Positions 18,061 through 33,500 of a DNA stretch of 64,000 nucleotides are shown piece by piece. Each line of letters starts with the position of its first letter. The first letter of the stretch is position 1. The notes beneath the pieces are model-generated. The model had not been told where the DNA came from, made no database searches, and worked only from the letters and a program-made list of their open reading frames with translations. A program made the position numbers and the translations under genes. Origin of the DNA: Tritrichomonas musculus (lineage: Eukaryota; Parabasalia; Tritrichomonadida; Tritrichomonadidae). The stretch is taken from NCBI GenBank assembly GCA_039105265.1, contig JAPFFF010000068.1:62001-126000 (forward strand), in the 5' to 3' direction.

Positions 18061-18531
18061 ATCTCAATCTTTCTTTGCTTTAAGTCTGAATTACATATAA
18101 CAACTTTTTTATTATTATTAAAAATTCAACATGCATTTCATTAACCTTTGAAGTTTTTGCTTTATAATAATTGATTACGAATCTTTTTTGACGCTTTCTC
18201 GTTATTAATTAATCGATTCTTTAAAGACTCAAAAAAAGATTCGTAAAATCAATCTAATAATAAAATAATAAAACAAATTTAAAAAGCTTTGTGCATCAAT
18301 TAGCAAAATCTATTAAATGGTTCATGAGATTCATTGCAATATACTATTTTAACTTTATGTGATTATCTTTTACAAACGAAAAATAAAATAAAATAAAAAA
18401 AGAAGTATTTTTTTAAAAATACTATTTTACTAACCCCTAAAATAAAGTTAGAATAAAAAAAAAGGGAAAATTTGTCCAAAAGTTAAAAAATTCAAAAGTT
18501 ATTTTTTTTTCCCTCTAAGAAAGATAAAAAT
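18061..18531. other. 471-bp intergenic region with a 15-bp inverted repeat
   Basis: Lies between the degraded gene and the 3' end of the giant gene. It contains perfect 15-bp inverted arms (TTACGAATCTTTTTT at 18175-18189, complement at 18232-18246) around a 42-nt loop. The remainder is AT-rich with poly-T and poly-A tracts; the stretch next to the giant gene's stop presumably holds its 3' UTR. Confidence 0.6.
18175..18246. repeat. inverted repeat (15-bp arms, 42-nt loop)
   Basis: TTACGAATCTTTTTT (18175-18189) is perfectly complementary to AAAAAAGATTCGTAA (18232-18246). It could fold in RNA or DNA, or be a small MITE remnant. No target duplication was found beside it. Confidence 0.7.
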
Positions 18532-21500
18532 TTAAATTGTATTTCCCCAACTTTCTTCGAAATTATCATCTTCAAACGCATTATCGTCGTTATGATCATT
18601 ATCATTGTAAAGAGGATTATCCTGTGATTGATAAGACCATATTGGGTCATCTAATGCAGCTGTTGGGGTATTGTCAGCTTCACTTGCTTCGTTATCATTG
18701 CTATTTGGCTTATAAGCGTCTTCCTTTGGTTTCCTGTTTCTGCAAACGAACAACCAAATCAAAATGATAACTACAACAATGATAACTACAATAGCAGCAG
18801 TGATTCCAGCGATGATTCCAATCTTCTTCATCTTTGATGATTTATCTTTAGAAGCGCCAGAATCAATTGGCTGCGAAGAAGCTGAATTAGTTTGTGTTGG
18901 TTCAACATCAGTTGATGTTGAAGAAGATGTTGTTGTTGGAACATTTGATGGAGGAACTTGTGTGTGAGTTATTGGTTGTGATGGGATAGATGTTGATGGT
19001 TGTTCCACTGGTGTTGGTCTTGGTGTTGGATCTGGTAAATCATCAGTAGCTCTTGGTGTTGCTTCTGGTGTTGGTGAAGGTGATTGTGTAGGTAAGTTTG
19101 TTGGTGGTGATGTTGGAATAGTTGGAACGCTGCATGTGTGGCAATCGAATATTCCTGGTGTAACATGAACGGTTGTTGTTTCATTATTGAATGAAATAGC
19201 GAGTTCTTCAGGAGTATCGAAGCAGTTTCCAGCTCCAAGATTGATTTCACCATCATTAACAAGTGATGTCTTGATATGTATAACAGTGTCAATTGCATCA
19301 CCATTATGAGTGAAACAGCATCCAAGGAAGTTGATCATCTCCTTTGAATTCTCGTAGTTATTGTTCCTCACACAAATTTGTGCTTGTCCAACATTCTTAT
19401 CAAAGTTGAATTTACAATTCTTGACATTAATTGGTGAATCACCATAATGTCTGATTAATAAGTTAACAGCATCAATATCTGCTGTATTATCAGAGAAAAC
19501 AAGTGAGTCAAGATTAACTTTGTTTCTTCCATCACAGCAGAGTGCACCTCCTTCATAGGCCTTGTTACGGGCAAACTTACAATCAGTGATAGAAACATCG
19601 CCATATTTGCTGAAGTAAACAGCACCACCGATTCCACCAGCAGTGTTTCCATCGAAGAAGCAATCTGTAATTACTAATGGTTTATTAGTAATAATGTAAA
19701 GTGCACCTCCATAAGTCTTTCTCGCTGTGTTGTTAATCAAGATACAGTCTCTGAATTCAAGTTCCATTCCTACAAGTGTCGGACTTCTTCCATATGATAA
19801 TGCACCTCCATAAGCATCAGCTGTGTTGTTTCTCCATGTGCATCCAACAAATGTAAGCTTCTTAACTTCTGTATCTGGAACAAGGTCTCTAGAATTGGCA
19901 ATCCAAAGACCACTGCCACCTCCATCACGACTTACATCATCATTGTGGAAGGAGTTGTGTTCGAAGTAGCAGTCTTCAACAATTGTTTCATTAACATACT
20001 TGTTATAGAATACTGAAACAATAAACTTGCCATTTGTATGATGCCAGATTAAGTTGTTGCGTAAGATTATTGGTGTTTCAAGCCATGTTAACAATGCGCA
20101 TCCATTTGGTGCCTGGCAGTTATTGAATAAGCATCCTTCAATTGTCAATGATTCTTCATCTTCTTTCTGAAGTTGATTGTTATAATACAAACCGCCACCA
20201 CCTTCTGAAGAAGTTGTTCGGCAGTTAACAAAGTGAGTATCACGAACAAGAGCAAAGCATCTTGATAAGAATCTAACACCTCTGCATGATTTAGCAGTTG
20301 AATCAAATTGAATATAGCATGTATCAATACAGATTTGTTTGGCTTCGTTAGCGATAACGCTGCCATAAACACCGTTGTTCTGGAATTCGCAATCAGTAAT
20401 GTTCATGTCATTTGTGGTTTCTTTGACATAGATTGCATTACCATCTCTAGCTTCATTGGAGAAGAACTTAGTGTTCTTGATGTTGATTTGAGGTGCTTTG
20501 GCAGCAACAGTAATAGCACCACCAATTGAAGAATCTCCTTTGGCAGTGTTTCTCTGGAAGATACAATTTTGAACCAAGAATGGAACAGATGTGGCGATCC
20601 AAATTGCACCTCCTTCTCTATTCTTAGCAGTGTTATCAGCAAACCTGCATTCATCAAAGGTAATGGCTGTGTTAATGATCGTTTGCGATCTACCATATGC
20701 AAATGCACCTCCAACAGTTGAAGCTTGGTTTTCAATCCAGTTACAATTTCTGAATGTAAGATGTGTGTAACTTCCTTGTGGGATCTTTACCTTATCATTT
20801 GCAATCCAAATACCTGATCCACCTCCATCTTCTTTATCAGCAGGATTACTCATCAAGTTGTGCTGGAATGTGCAATCTTCAACAAGGAAGTTTTCAACAA
20901 ATGTTGATGTAATAATAACAAATATGAATTTGCCGCATCTGCAATCTTTGATTGTGTTTCTATGGAATACAACTTTTCCTTCGGACCAGAGCATGCATGC
21001 GACACCATTTCCTCCTTTACAATCTGTGAAGGTTGTGTCTTCGATTACAATGCTTTCTTCAACACTTCTTGCTGAACGTGATTGTTGTTCAACAACCTTG
21101 TAACGAATACCACCACCTTCTTCTTTTCCTTCGCCAGCATCACAATGAGAAATCTGGCAATTTCTAACTGTTACATTGCAAACTGTTAATATTTCAATGG
21201 CTCTGCATTTGAGTGAATATCTATCGAATCCAACAAATGAATTCTCAATCAACAAAATTGGGCAAACTGAACGAATTGTTGAGTTAAGATTTCCATTGTT
21301 CATAAACTCGCATTCACTGATATGAACCATTGTTAAGCTTGATGGAAGATAGAGAGCATTAGCATCAATTGCAGAGTTCTTACTCATGTTTGTGTTTGTG
21401 ATAGAAACAGTTGCTGTGCAAGTTGGATCGAAGTAAATTGCACCACCATATGAATAAATTCCAAGAGCTTTATTGTTAACGAAGTTGCAGTTATCAATGG

Positions 21501-24500
21501 TAACAAGTCCTGTTGTTGCAATCCATAAAGCTCCACCTAATTCTTCTTTACATCTATTGTCGATGAATGTGCAAGAATCGAACAATAAGTTGTTTCCTCT
21601 GTAAGCGTTTGTTCTGCCATATGCAAATGCACCACCGCAATAGATAGCTGTGTTTTGCTTCCATGTAACATCTCTAAAGATGAAATCAAATGGTTTGGAG
21701 CCAACATTTTCAACCCAGAATCCTGATCCTCCTGTTTCTTCATGTCCTTGTGAATTATGATATTCGTTGTTTTGGAATGTGAATCCATTCAACACGTATT
21801 CTGAAATTTCATACTTGAAGATAACTGTAATAATTCTTGTTCCATATTTGCAATTGTCAACATTGTTGTTGCTGAATTGTGGTGGAAGATTGACACGAAG
21901 ATACATTACACATCCTGAGTCCGTAGCAATGCATGAATCAAATGTGTTTCCACTGAAGATAAGTGTTTCATTACCTCCCTTATTGTTAGTGTCATCATAA
22001 TAGATGGCACCGCCTTGATCAGCTTTACAAAGAACGAACTTGTTATCTGCGATATCAAATGTACCAGAAGACTTCAAGCGAAGACCTCTGCATGTTTCAT
22101 CAACATTTGTGAATTGGACAGTGTTTCCTTCAATTCCTGCAATTGTTGTATCAATTGTGATAACGTTGTGAAGTTGTCCGCAATCAATGAAGTTGTTTCT
22201 AGAAATAATAACACGTGGCGTTTGATCAGTAACATAAATTGAGTTACCATCAGTTTCTGCTAAGTCATATTCGAATGTGCTTGTTTGAACTGTAGCAATT
22301 GGAGCTGCAGTATCAATCATAATTGAACCACCACGTCTATTGGCAACATTGTTCTTGAAGCTGCAGTATTGGATTTCATAAGGACTCTTTGTGATGATCC
22401 ATAAAGCACCACCATCAGTTTCTGCTGTGTTACCATTGAATTCGCAGCTGTCGAAGTAAAGTTCTGATGGATAAACTGTTGGTGAACGTCCATATGCAAG
22501 TGCACCACCGACAGAAGGTGAAAGGTTGTTAATGAATTTGATTGCTGTGAAGTAGATTTGGATTAATCTTCCTGCTGCAATTTGTTTATTGTTAGCAATC
22601 CAAATACCTGAACCACCACCATCTTCATGATCTTGAGAAGTAGCATGGAAGTTGTTCTCAAATGTGCAGTCTGTGAATTCATATACCATTTGGAACATTG
22701 AGAATACAATTGAGAAGATATAACTTCCAGATTGATGATTCTTGAATGTGCATCCATAAATTTCTGGTGCTGATGAAATGTTAAGAAGAAGAGCGCTTCC
22801 ATTGAGTGCATCATTTTCATCAAAGATACAAGAATCAAGTGTGAATACAAGTTCAACATCGTTAGGAATAGCTTCATGATAAAAGATACCACCACCTTCT
22901 CCTCTTTCGGCAGCTCTAGCATTGCATCTAAGGAAGGTGACACCTTCGAGTTCAATTATGGCCTTGTTTCTGAATTCAATACCACGAGCACTTTCATTAA
23001 CTAAGTCATATTCAATGATTGAATCAATTGCATTAATCTCTTTGCCTTCAAAGACAATTGCACTTCCCTTGACACCATTATTTAAGAGTGTTGTATCAGT
23101 GATAATGACCTTTGTCCTTTCTTTGAGTATGATTGCATTACCTGACGATTGTGAGCCTTCTAATTCATTGGAAATGAATTCGCAATCATCAATTACAAGA
23201 AGGTTTTCTGTGTTTATCCAAAGAGCACCACCTTCATTAGATCCTGCCTTATTGTTATTGAATGTGCATCCTTGGTATGTAAGTTCAACAGACTTCAATG
23301 TATTGCTTTGTCCAAATGCCATTGCACCTCCGCAAGTTGAAGCAAAGTTATTTCTAAATGTGCATTCAGAGAATGTTACGGGTGTTGTACTTGCTTGTAA
23401 TTGAGCAACCCAGATACCTGAACCACCACCATCTGGACTGTTAACACTATTTTGGAAGTAGTTTTCTTCAAAGATACAATTGTCAATTACAGCATCTTCG
23501 TCAAATGGTCTAGTGAAGAACATTGAGAATATGAATGTGCCTTTCTTATGATTTCTGATTGTGAGATATTTAATTATTGGATTATCGTTTGTGACAACTA
23601 ACAAAGCACATCCGTTTGATGCATTATTATTTTCAAATATTGAGTTTTCAAGAGTGATTAATCCAGGATTGTTATCATGATTAGCTACTGAGCAGAATGT
23701 GAATGCACCTCCATAATTAGTATTGTCTGATACGCATCCAGTAAATGATGAATTTGCAATATGGATATTGCATGACACAGGTACGTGCAATCCTCTAGCG
23801 CCAACTTCTGGTTTAGTAAATGAAATTCTGTTGGAAATGAATTCTAATGCAACACCATCTGAATAAACAACTGATCCTTTAGAGCCGCAATCAACAAATG
23901 TACAATCTGAAACATAACCAATTAATGATTCTTGTCTTTCGAAGTAAATTGCATTACCGTTGCTTGCTGCACTGGCTTGAGTATTTGAATAGAATTCACT
24001 TCTTTCAATGTTGATATTTCGGCAATTCTTAGTGATAAAGATTGCACCACTATTTTGATTTCCTTTACAATTATTGTTGGTGAAGTTGCATTGATCGACA
24101 AGTAATTGTCCAGTGATATCTATGTAAAGAGCAGATCCATTGATTCCTGCGCTGTTTTGATCAAATATGCAATTGGTAAATATCAAAGTGGTATTCTTTC
24201 TACTACCTCGTGGGCTTTGTGTATATGATATTGCACCTCCGCATGTTCCAGCATTTAATTGTTGGAATAAGCATTCGTCGAATATGATTTCGGATTGATC
24301 TGAGCACCAAAATCCTAAACCACCTCCATCATTATCTGCGATGTTAGTACTGCAGTCAATGAAATTGCATTTCTCGAATAAAACGCTTTCTTTGATTGCT
24401 TGAGAATGACCAAGAGTGAATATGAATCCTGATTTAGACTTGACATGTTGGATTGTTAAATTGTAGAATGTGAAAGCAGAAGTTATTGCAGTTGCATAAA

Positions 24501-27500
24501 ATGCTCTTGATCCATCATTGGATTCACAATTGTCAATTACTGAGTCTCTGAAAACAATATTTTCTGCATCTGGCTCGCTTGCTAATGTCGTAAAACGATA
24601 TGCAAATCCGGCACCAGCTTTACTTGAAACACAATTTGATATGACTGAGTCAATTAATTCGAAATGACATTTACATTGAATGAAAATGCCTCTGCAAGCA
24701 TTGGAAGTTGACGTAAATGTAACTGTAGATCTCTCGAAAATAACGTTTTTACCATTGGAGCAAATGCATGAGCCTGAAGTTCCACAGTCAGTGAATGTAC
24801 AACCTTGAATAAGAACATTCGATGTACCGTTTTCAATGAAAAGTGCATGTCCGCAATTATGATCTGTCGATGTTACTTTCATTTGGCTAAAGTCTGTGTT
24901 TATGATTGTGATCTTTTGGGATGTTTTTCCATCAATATAAATTGCTCCTCCTTGAGCAGAAGCGTCATCAATTGTGTTTGAGAATATGCAAGAATCAATA
25001 AGAACTGGTTTGAATTCTGCACGAATGTACAATGAACCACCATTGAATGTTGGTTTAACTTTATTGTCTTGGAAGTAGCAGCCAATGAAATCAAGTGCAA
25101 CCTTTGAATTTGATTTTGTACCGTCAGGGACATAACCAAGGGCACCACCATTGTAATTACCAGTATTTCTGTTATTAATGAACTTACATTCATTGATGGT
25201 ATATTTCTCTGTTTGAGATATCCAAAGTCCAATGCCACCGCCACCGCCATTATCTTGACAGTTTGCTTGATTGTTCATGAAAATAACATTATCCAAAATT
25301 GCTTGGCCTTGTGGTTTAGCTTCATGGCCGATTGTTAAAATATATGAACCATCAGGCATATTCTTAATTGTACAATTGGAGATTGTTGCATATTGAGAAA
25401 GTTTAAAGAATCCAGCTCTTCCATTTTTAGAAAGGAGATTATCAAATGTGCAGCCAGTTATTTTAACATTGCAATCCTTTGTATTTCCTTTAACCGAATC
25501 CTGGTAATAGATTGCTGCAGAAAGTCCAGCATTTGAAGCATGAATGTCTTTGAATGTTGAATCAGTTAATATAAGTGTTGAATGCTTAGCGATATGCAAT
25601 GCTGGGGAGCAAGTGGTAGGAGTAGTGAAACTAACTTGGCTAGATGTGAATTCTAAACTCTTAGAAAGTGAATAAATTACATATTGATTATGAGTATCTC
25701 CACAATCTTTGAATGTAGATCCTTCAAATATGACCGAAGAAGCTTTATTTGCTAAAATTGCCTGACCTTTTTCGTTATTCTTATTTTGTGTATAGCCTGT
25801 TCCAATGAAGTGGCAGTTTATGAATTTAGTACCACTCTCATCTCCTAATTCAGCAGCTCTGAAGTTTCTTTGAGAATTTTCTGTTGAAACGAAATTGAAT
25901 CGAACACCAGAAAGGATAAGGTTTCTGCATTCTGAATAAATGGCTGATCCAACTTCACCTTTATTAGTAACTGTGTTGCTTCCATCTAATGTAATTTCTG
26001 TCATGATTGTGTCATTAATATACATTATTGTGCCTTTTCCTGAAGATGCAGTGTTTGAATTAAATACGCAATTTGTTATTGATCCTCTTTCTGCATGCAA
26101 ATTATCTTCATCTCTATAAACAAAGATAGCACCTCCTGTTGTAGCGTTATTATTGTTAAATTCACAATGATCAATAGACCATGGTTTATTTGTTTCTAGC
26201 GATAAAGCACCTCCTTTAAGTTTGCCATGATTATCGTTAAATATACAATGGGTGAATCGAAGATTTGTATTTGAAACCGAACGAGTATATCCGCATTGGA
26301 AAGCACCTCCAGCTTTATTATGATAGTTGTTTTCGAATCTGCAATTGTCAAATACAAATGTGCACTGTACTCTATTATTAGATAACCATAAACCTGATCC
26401 ACCTCCAAATTTATCGTTGCCTTTGTTATTTATCCACTTGCAATTCTCGAATGTGAATTCAATGCCAGTTATACCAAGATGGCTAATACAGCCAAGATAA
26501 GATCCTTCAATATTATCCTTAACAGTAACATTATAAAATCTAAATGGTGTCTTTGTTTCAATTGAGAAGCATCTTAAATTATTTCCGCGGCAGTCTGAAA
26601 ATGTTAAGTTTTCTGTTATAATAATAATATCAGTAAAGTGGGATATGATGTTAAGTGGGCTTCTAACTTTACTATTTTTAAGATATGAAAGTTTAGAGAA
26701 TACGCAACCAATAACTTCGATGTGTCCATGATTTTCGATGTGCAATCCTGAGGCAGTGTATAATGCTGAAGTGAAGATATTATTATGGAACAAAGCAACA
26801 TTTGAATAACATTCGACTGATGAACCTGTGCTCTTACCATCATTAAACTTGCAATCATGAACATTTAATCTATATGATTCGTCTTCTGCCTTGATTGCTG
26901 TTCCTTCTTCTTCTACATTATTGCTTCTCATTGAACAATTAACAAAATCAACGTTATATATTTCGGTGTTACTTTGTCTGCCTAAGCAAATTGGACGAGC
27001 GAAGGATTGAGTATTTGGAAATTCGAATTTCATATCATGAATTCTTAAGTTTTGAGCCTTTGAATAAATAATATTCTTTTCTGCAACATTGTTATCAAAT
27101 GTGCAACCTTCAACATCAATAAGTGTATCTTCATTGGAATCCAAATAGAGTGATGAATCAAATGTAGCATCATTGCCATTAAATGTGCATCCAATGATAG
27201 AAAATTGCTGTGGTGAAGTATCTTTTGTAAAGTCGGTATAAATAGCGGCACCGTTATTATTAGCATGATTTCCAATGAAATGACAATTATCAATCAAAAC
27301 TGGATGAGTTGTTGAAATGTACAAGGCACCACCATATTTGTCAGCTTGATTGTTCAAAAATTGGCATTCGGTCATTGTAACATGGACATGTTTAATAAAT
27401 GTGTTCATTCCAACTGACCATGCGCCTCCATATCCGCTCAAATAATCTTCATTATTGTTGAAGCCAGCATGATTTGAATCAAATATACATTCGTTGAATA

Positions 27501-30500
27501 TGATAGATGCATCTTTATTATCATTTTTAACCCATATACCAGAACCGCCAATATAATTATCTTCTACATAGTTGTTAATGAATTGGAATTTGTCGAATGT
27601 AAATTCTGTGACATCTGCATCTAAATCAATTCCAACAATGCATTTCTTATGATTAGTATTCTTAATTGTTACATTTTCAATTGATAAATCATCTGCTTTT
27701 CGTATATTAAAGTTCAATGCCATACGATCATCGCCAAAGACATGATCAATTGTATTATTCATGAATGTGAAGACACGAGGAGATCCAGTTTCTGTTACAG
27801 GCTTATATTGGAATGTACCATAATCACCCCAGTTATTTTGAGCAAAGCAGTTTGTAATTATATGTGTACCAATAGAATTGATATAAACTGCACCAACTCT
27901 TAAATCACCATAATCGTCATTTAAGAATTGGCAATCATTAATTATTGTACGTTTACCATCATCGTAAATTGCAGACTTTCCTCCCCATGTACCACAACGA
28001 TCAAATATACAGCTTTCGATTTCAACTTCTTCTGAGGTTGGAGCAATAATAATGGCATATCCTTTGTAATCATTATTTTGGTGATCCCAATATGCATTAT
28101 TTGCGTGTTTGATTAAAACATCGGTTATTTTAGAAGTTTGGGTTTCATCAATTTTTAGTGCTGATGTAGAATATGAAGCATCATTAAATTCAATTGTTGA
28201 ATTACTGAAATCAAATTGTGGCGCGTTTGAAACGATTGTATATCCTTTCCATCTGTTATTAATATCAAGAATTCCATTATCAACAAATAAACATTTTTGA
28301 TCAATCACAAGTTCTGTAGATGATCCAGGACGAGCTTGGAAGTAAAGAGCATGTCCATTTGAGAATGAAGTATCTTTATTGTGAGTGAATGAGGTTTCAG
28401 ATATTGTTACTTTGGGTAATCCACTTGAATGTGGATAAACATAAACTGCACCACCACCTTTCTTGGCTTCATTGCTTTCAAATCTGCAGTTTCTGATAAG
28501 TGCTTGCTTTGATGTTCTGATGGCAATTGCGCCTCCATAATATTCAGCAGTATTTTCAATAAAGTCACAATCATCAAATAATAATTCAGTTGCAAATGTT
28601 GAGGCACCGCCAATTTCTAAAGCACCTCCGCAGCCACCATTTGATTTTGTATCTAGGCCAGCATAGTTTCTTTCAAATCTGCAACTTTGTAATGCAAATT
28701 TACCTTCTTTGCCAGTAAATACAAGCCAAATTCCAAGTCCACCACCTGATTGAGCATGTGATTCACAATCGATTAGAGTAAGATTGGTTAAAATAAGTTC
28801 TTTGCCTAATTGATTATTATTATTTACATTAATATTACATAAATAATCATTAATCTTGCAATTCTTAATATAATTATGATCAATGTTAAACGGTTGTCTT
28901 TTAACAATATAGAAAAGTGAATTCTTTACATTTCCAACTTCTTCAATTGTGTTATAATTGAATCTAACTGTTCCTTGTTCATTTGCACCTGCTTCTTCAT
29001 TAATGTTTATTGCACCTGCTGCATGTGTCTTGCCTCCTAGACTATTGGCCATCTTAAAGAATTTATTGTGAGATATTTCAATGTCACCATGAGACTTAAC
29101 GTACAATGCAGAAATAGCTTTAGTATTAGTTGTAAAGTTGATTATATTATTAGTGAAAGTGCATTTCTTGTTAGAAATGAGTACAACTTGGCCAATGTAA
29201 TCATTTCCTGATAAATAATAGTTATCAGAGAAAATGCAATTCTGGATTAAAGCAGATTTAACGCTACTATCTATCTCGATTGATGATATGGATTGATGGA
29301 AGAAGACGTTGTCAATTGTTATATCGCCATTATAAAGTCTAATACCTTTAATTCCACTGCCTGCTACAGTGTTTTCAATTCGAACATTTTTAATCTCGGA
29401 TTTTACTGCTGCTGATGAAATTAAGAATTTATCATTGCAATTTTGATTGATAAACTTAACGCTTGAATCAATTTCAAAGCTTTGAACGTTATTATTGATA
29501 AAGATGGCGATACCTTCTTCTTTTGAAGTTCCTCCGTCAAATGTTGTATCTTCAATGTCGACTTTATTTACTCCACTAGAAATATAAATAGATCCACCTT
29601 TAGCAGCTCCACAATCTTTGAATGTGCAGTTTGTGATTGTATATTCCTGCTCTGAAGCCAATAGACGCTGTGTAAGAGGTGGATTAAATAGGATAGCGCC
29701 ACCATTATCATTTGTTTGGCATCTATCGAAACTAATGTTTCTAAAGGTGATTACTGATTTGGTAGCGATTTCAATAGCTCTGCATCCAAGATTTCTAAAC
29801 AAGTTATCCGTGAATTTGAATTCATTGCATACTGAGTAAACTGCACTATTAGGTGATCCTTGTAAGTTAATAAATTGATTGTTGTTGATGTTTATACGTG
29901 CATCTGATCCATTAACTGAAATTGCACAACCATTTTGTGCATAATTATTTTCAAATGTACAGCCTGTAATATCAACATCAGGATTCTTTGCAGAAGTTAT
30001 CAATGTATTTTCAAAGTCAGGATCAATGAAAATAGCTCCTCCTGAATATGTAGAGAAGGTGCCTCCTGGTGATTTAGATGCTGAATTTCCAATGAACTTG
30101 CAGTCTGAAATTCTGCAGTTTTTGGTGGTTTGGATAGCGAGTGCACCTCCTTCACAATCTGCGTTATTATCTTCGAATAAGCAATTAATGAATTCTAAAG
30201 CTGTTTTAACATTTGATTCAGAAAATCCAAACTGGAAACCACCACCAAGTCCGTTATAAGCATTTGGCCTTGGAGGTGTATTAGGATCTTGACCAGGACG
30301 TATTGTTAATTTAGCAGCATTGTTATACCATGTGCAATCAGTAAATATCAATTCCAAGTCTCTTCGTTTTTCTAAGTCTGCAACCCAAATTCCGCATCCA
30401 CCACCAAGCATTGAATGTGCTGTATTGTTAATAAATGACCAGTTGTTAAAGGTGAATCTAATCTCAGAACTAGATCGAGAGGTTAAATAGAGTGCTCCAG

Positions 30501-33500
30501 TATGAGAAGAGTCTGGTGAATTGGTGATTGAAACTCCACCTGATGATTGAGAAATTTGCTGAGCTTCCCAATAAATAGCAAAGCATCTTTGGTTGTCTCC
30601 GTACATTTTATCAAATGTAACATTGATAAGATCTAATTGATAAACATTACTTGGATCATCTGGACTGATTAAAAGTCCACCTGCTGTATTTTTAATGTCT
30701 TTGCAATTGCACTTTTGGAATGTAGATTCTTGAATGGTGAGTCTCTCGCCTGTCCAAATTCCTAATCCTCTAATTGCTTTCTCTGGTTCATCAAATTTAA
30801 TTGTATTTTCAGAATAGAATAACGGGCAGAAGCATGTAACAACAAATCCAGACAATCCACAGTTGATAAATGTGCAGTTTATAATATATGCTTCTTTAAT
30901 GCCTTTCTGGAGATAGATAACATTACCTTCTTTCTCATTATTAGATGATGAAATGTCTTCAAATACAATATTTTCATATCTGGCAGTAGATCCTTCTCCA
31001 TAATCATATGGACGAGATGCTTCTGATTTATTGGTGAAGTTGAAAATAGTATCAGGATCAACATACATGTCATAGCAATCGGATAAGATTGTTGAACCAT
31101 TCTTTCCATTATCAGTAAAGATTGTAACATCTCTGATATTAAGAGATGTAGCTGTTCCACCACGAATATAAATGGCATGACCATTAACAGCTTCATTTCT
31201 GATAAATATTGAACTGAATATATTGAATTGTGGCATTGTAGGATCTCTGTAATCACCAGTAAAGTCAGGATCAATATAAATTGCACCACCGCATCCTACA
31301 TTCTTAGGTAATTCTAATAAGGTTGCTGAAGCTTTTTCTTTAAGGTTATTACCAGCTCTGTTTTCTTCGAAGTAGCATTTAGAAACTCTTACGTTTTTAA
31401 TGGTTTGAATTGCTATTGCTCCTCCTTCACGATCTGATCTGTTTCTCAAGAATGTACAATTCTCAAATTCAATTGTAGTATTGGATAATGATGGATTGAG
31501 GCCTTGATGATAAGCACCACCGATACCATTGTATCGCTTGTTGCTGAAATCTTTAGAATAAAATGCTTGGTTTTCAGTCCATTGACATGAGTCAAATATA
31601 AGTTGAAGAGTTTCATCAGATTTGTCTTTGCTGAATAACAATCCAGTACCACCTCCATATTCAATTTGTGAAGTAAGATGGTAGAATGTGCAATGAGAGA
31701 TTATTAAAGAGTCATCAGAAACATGTATTTCACCAATTGGTTTGTCTGTGTTCTCCATATTTTGGAATGTGTTGAATTCAAAGATTGGTGAAACCTTTGA
31801 TTGAATTGAAACAGTCTTATAATTAGGGCCAAAGCATTGGTCAAATAAGCACGATCGAATTGTTATTGTTTCATTAGTATCTGTTGGATGATAGTATAGT
31901 GTTGCTGATTTCTCATCTTCATTCTTATTGGTATTATTAATAAATGTGCATCCTTCAATAACTACAGCGTTATTATTAGCAATATCTAAAGCGCAGCATG
32001 CTTTTTCATTATTGTCAAATTTGAAGAAGCAGTTTGTTAATGTAAATTTGGCTCCAAGATCTTGAATTGCATATCCAGTACTACCGCAATTAGTAAAATT
32101 GCAATTAGTTAACTCGATAATTGATGCATCTGAATTTATTTTAACTGCATTACCATTTCCTTCTTTTTCATAGCATTCTTTAAAGTCAACATTAGAGAGA
32201 TGAGCTTCACTATTTGTGCCAAATTCGATGAATCTTGATAATTTGCTATCTGAGAATAATGGGAATTCTAAGACAAGGTTTTGGCCTTCATATAGTATTG
32301 CGCTTCCTCCATTGTTTTCATTATTATTATCTTTAAATGTGTTGTTAGAAGATATGTACAAGAGGGTATTTGTACCTCCTTTCATACAGATGGCATGTGA
32401 ATTATCTGATGAAGCATGATTTCCTTCAAATGTGCAATTCATAATCTCACATTTTTGCATTTCAAATTTTGAATTGCGACCAGAATGATTTGGATCAACA
32501 AATATGGCTCCACCAAGTCCATTTATGGCTTCGTTATTTACAAAAGTACAATTAAAAATAAGAGCAGGCTGTACAGTTTGAAGAGAAATTGCACCTCCGT
32601 TCATAGCTTTATTTTGTTCGAAATAGCAGCCAGAAAATTCAACTTCAGAATTCGAAAGAGTACCTGTACCTATCTGTGCACCTCCTCCACCGTTTGGTTT
32701 GCTAGCATAATTACGAATCCATTTGCAATCATTGAAGGTTAATTTGATCTTTTCCTTGTATCCATTATTTGGAGAAGGTAATCTATCTTCATAGCAAAGC
32801 CATAGTCCAAAGCCGCCACAATCATTATTGGTCATTGAGTTATCGATGAAATTGCATGAATCGAATGTCATTTGATGTGTAAAACGTAATGAAATAATTC
32901 CGCTATATTTGGTATTTGTTATATTTTTGATTGTATTTCTTTCAAATACAATTTCATGAGGAACTAAAATATTAAAGCAAACAGTATTAGCGCCAGCGTT
33001 AGCGCAAAATGTGCAATCAGATATTTTAAGAATATCATTTGTAAGTGAATTTCCTTTTTGGCTAATAGAAATAGCACCAGATGAATATGTATTTATAAAT
33101 TGAGATGAAATAATTTCATTATTACCTAATTTGTTAAGTTTGATAGCAGCACAAGAAGAAGCAGAATCTGCTGTGTCAAAGGTAATATTTGAATTAGAAA
33201 TGTGGAAGCTATTGGTATCGGATGTAATTACGTAAGAGTTAGATTTGCAGTTCTTAAATGTGATCGAATCAAGTGAATACGAATTTTCTTGTGGAATGAT
33301 AAGAAGTGGAGAATTCCGTGAAATAACATTAGAAAATTCAATTCCTTCGATGCTTTCAATTTCGAAGAGAAGTGGCTGTGGGCACGAAAATTCTATGTCA
33401 TGAATCTCAAGATTAGATGAGTGAAGAATGACTTCATATTTATTTTGATTGTTAATGAATGTGGTGTTGTCCTTGATGATAATTCTGGTGTCAGAGTTAG

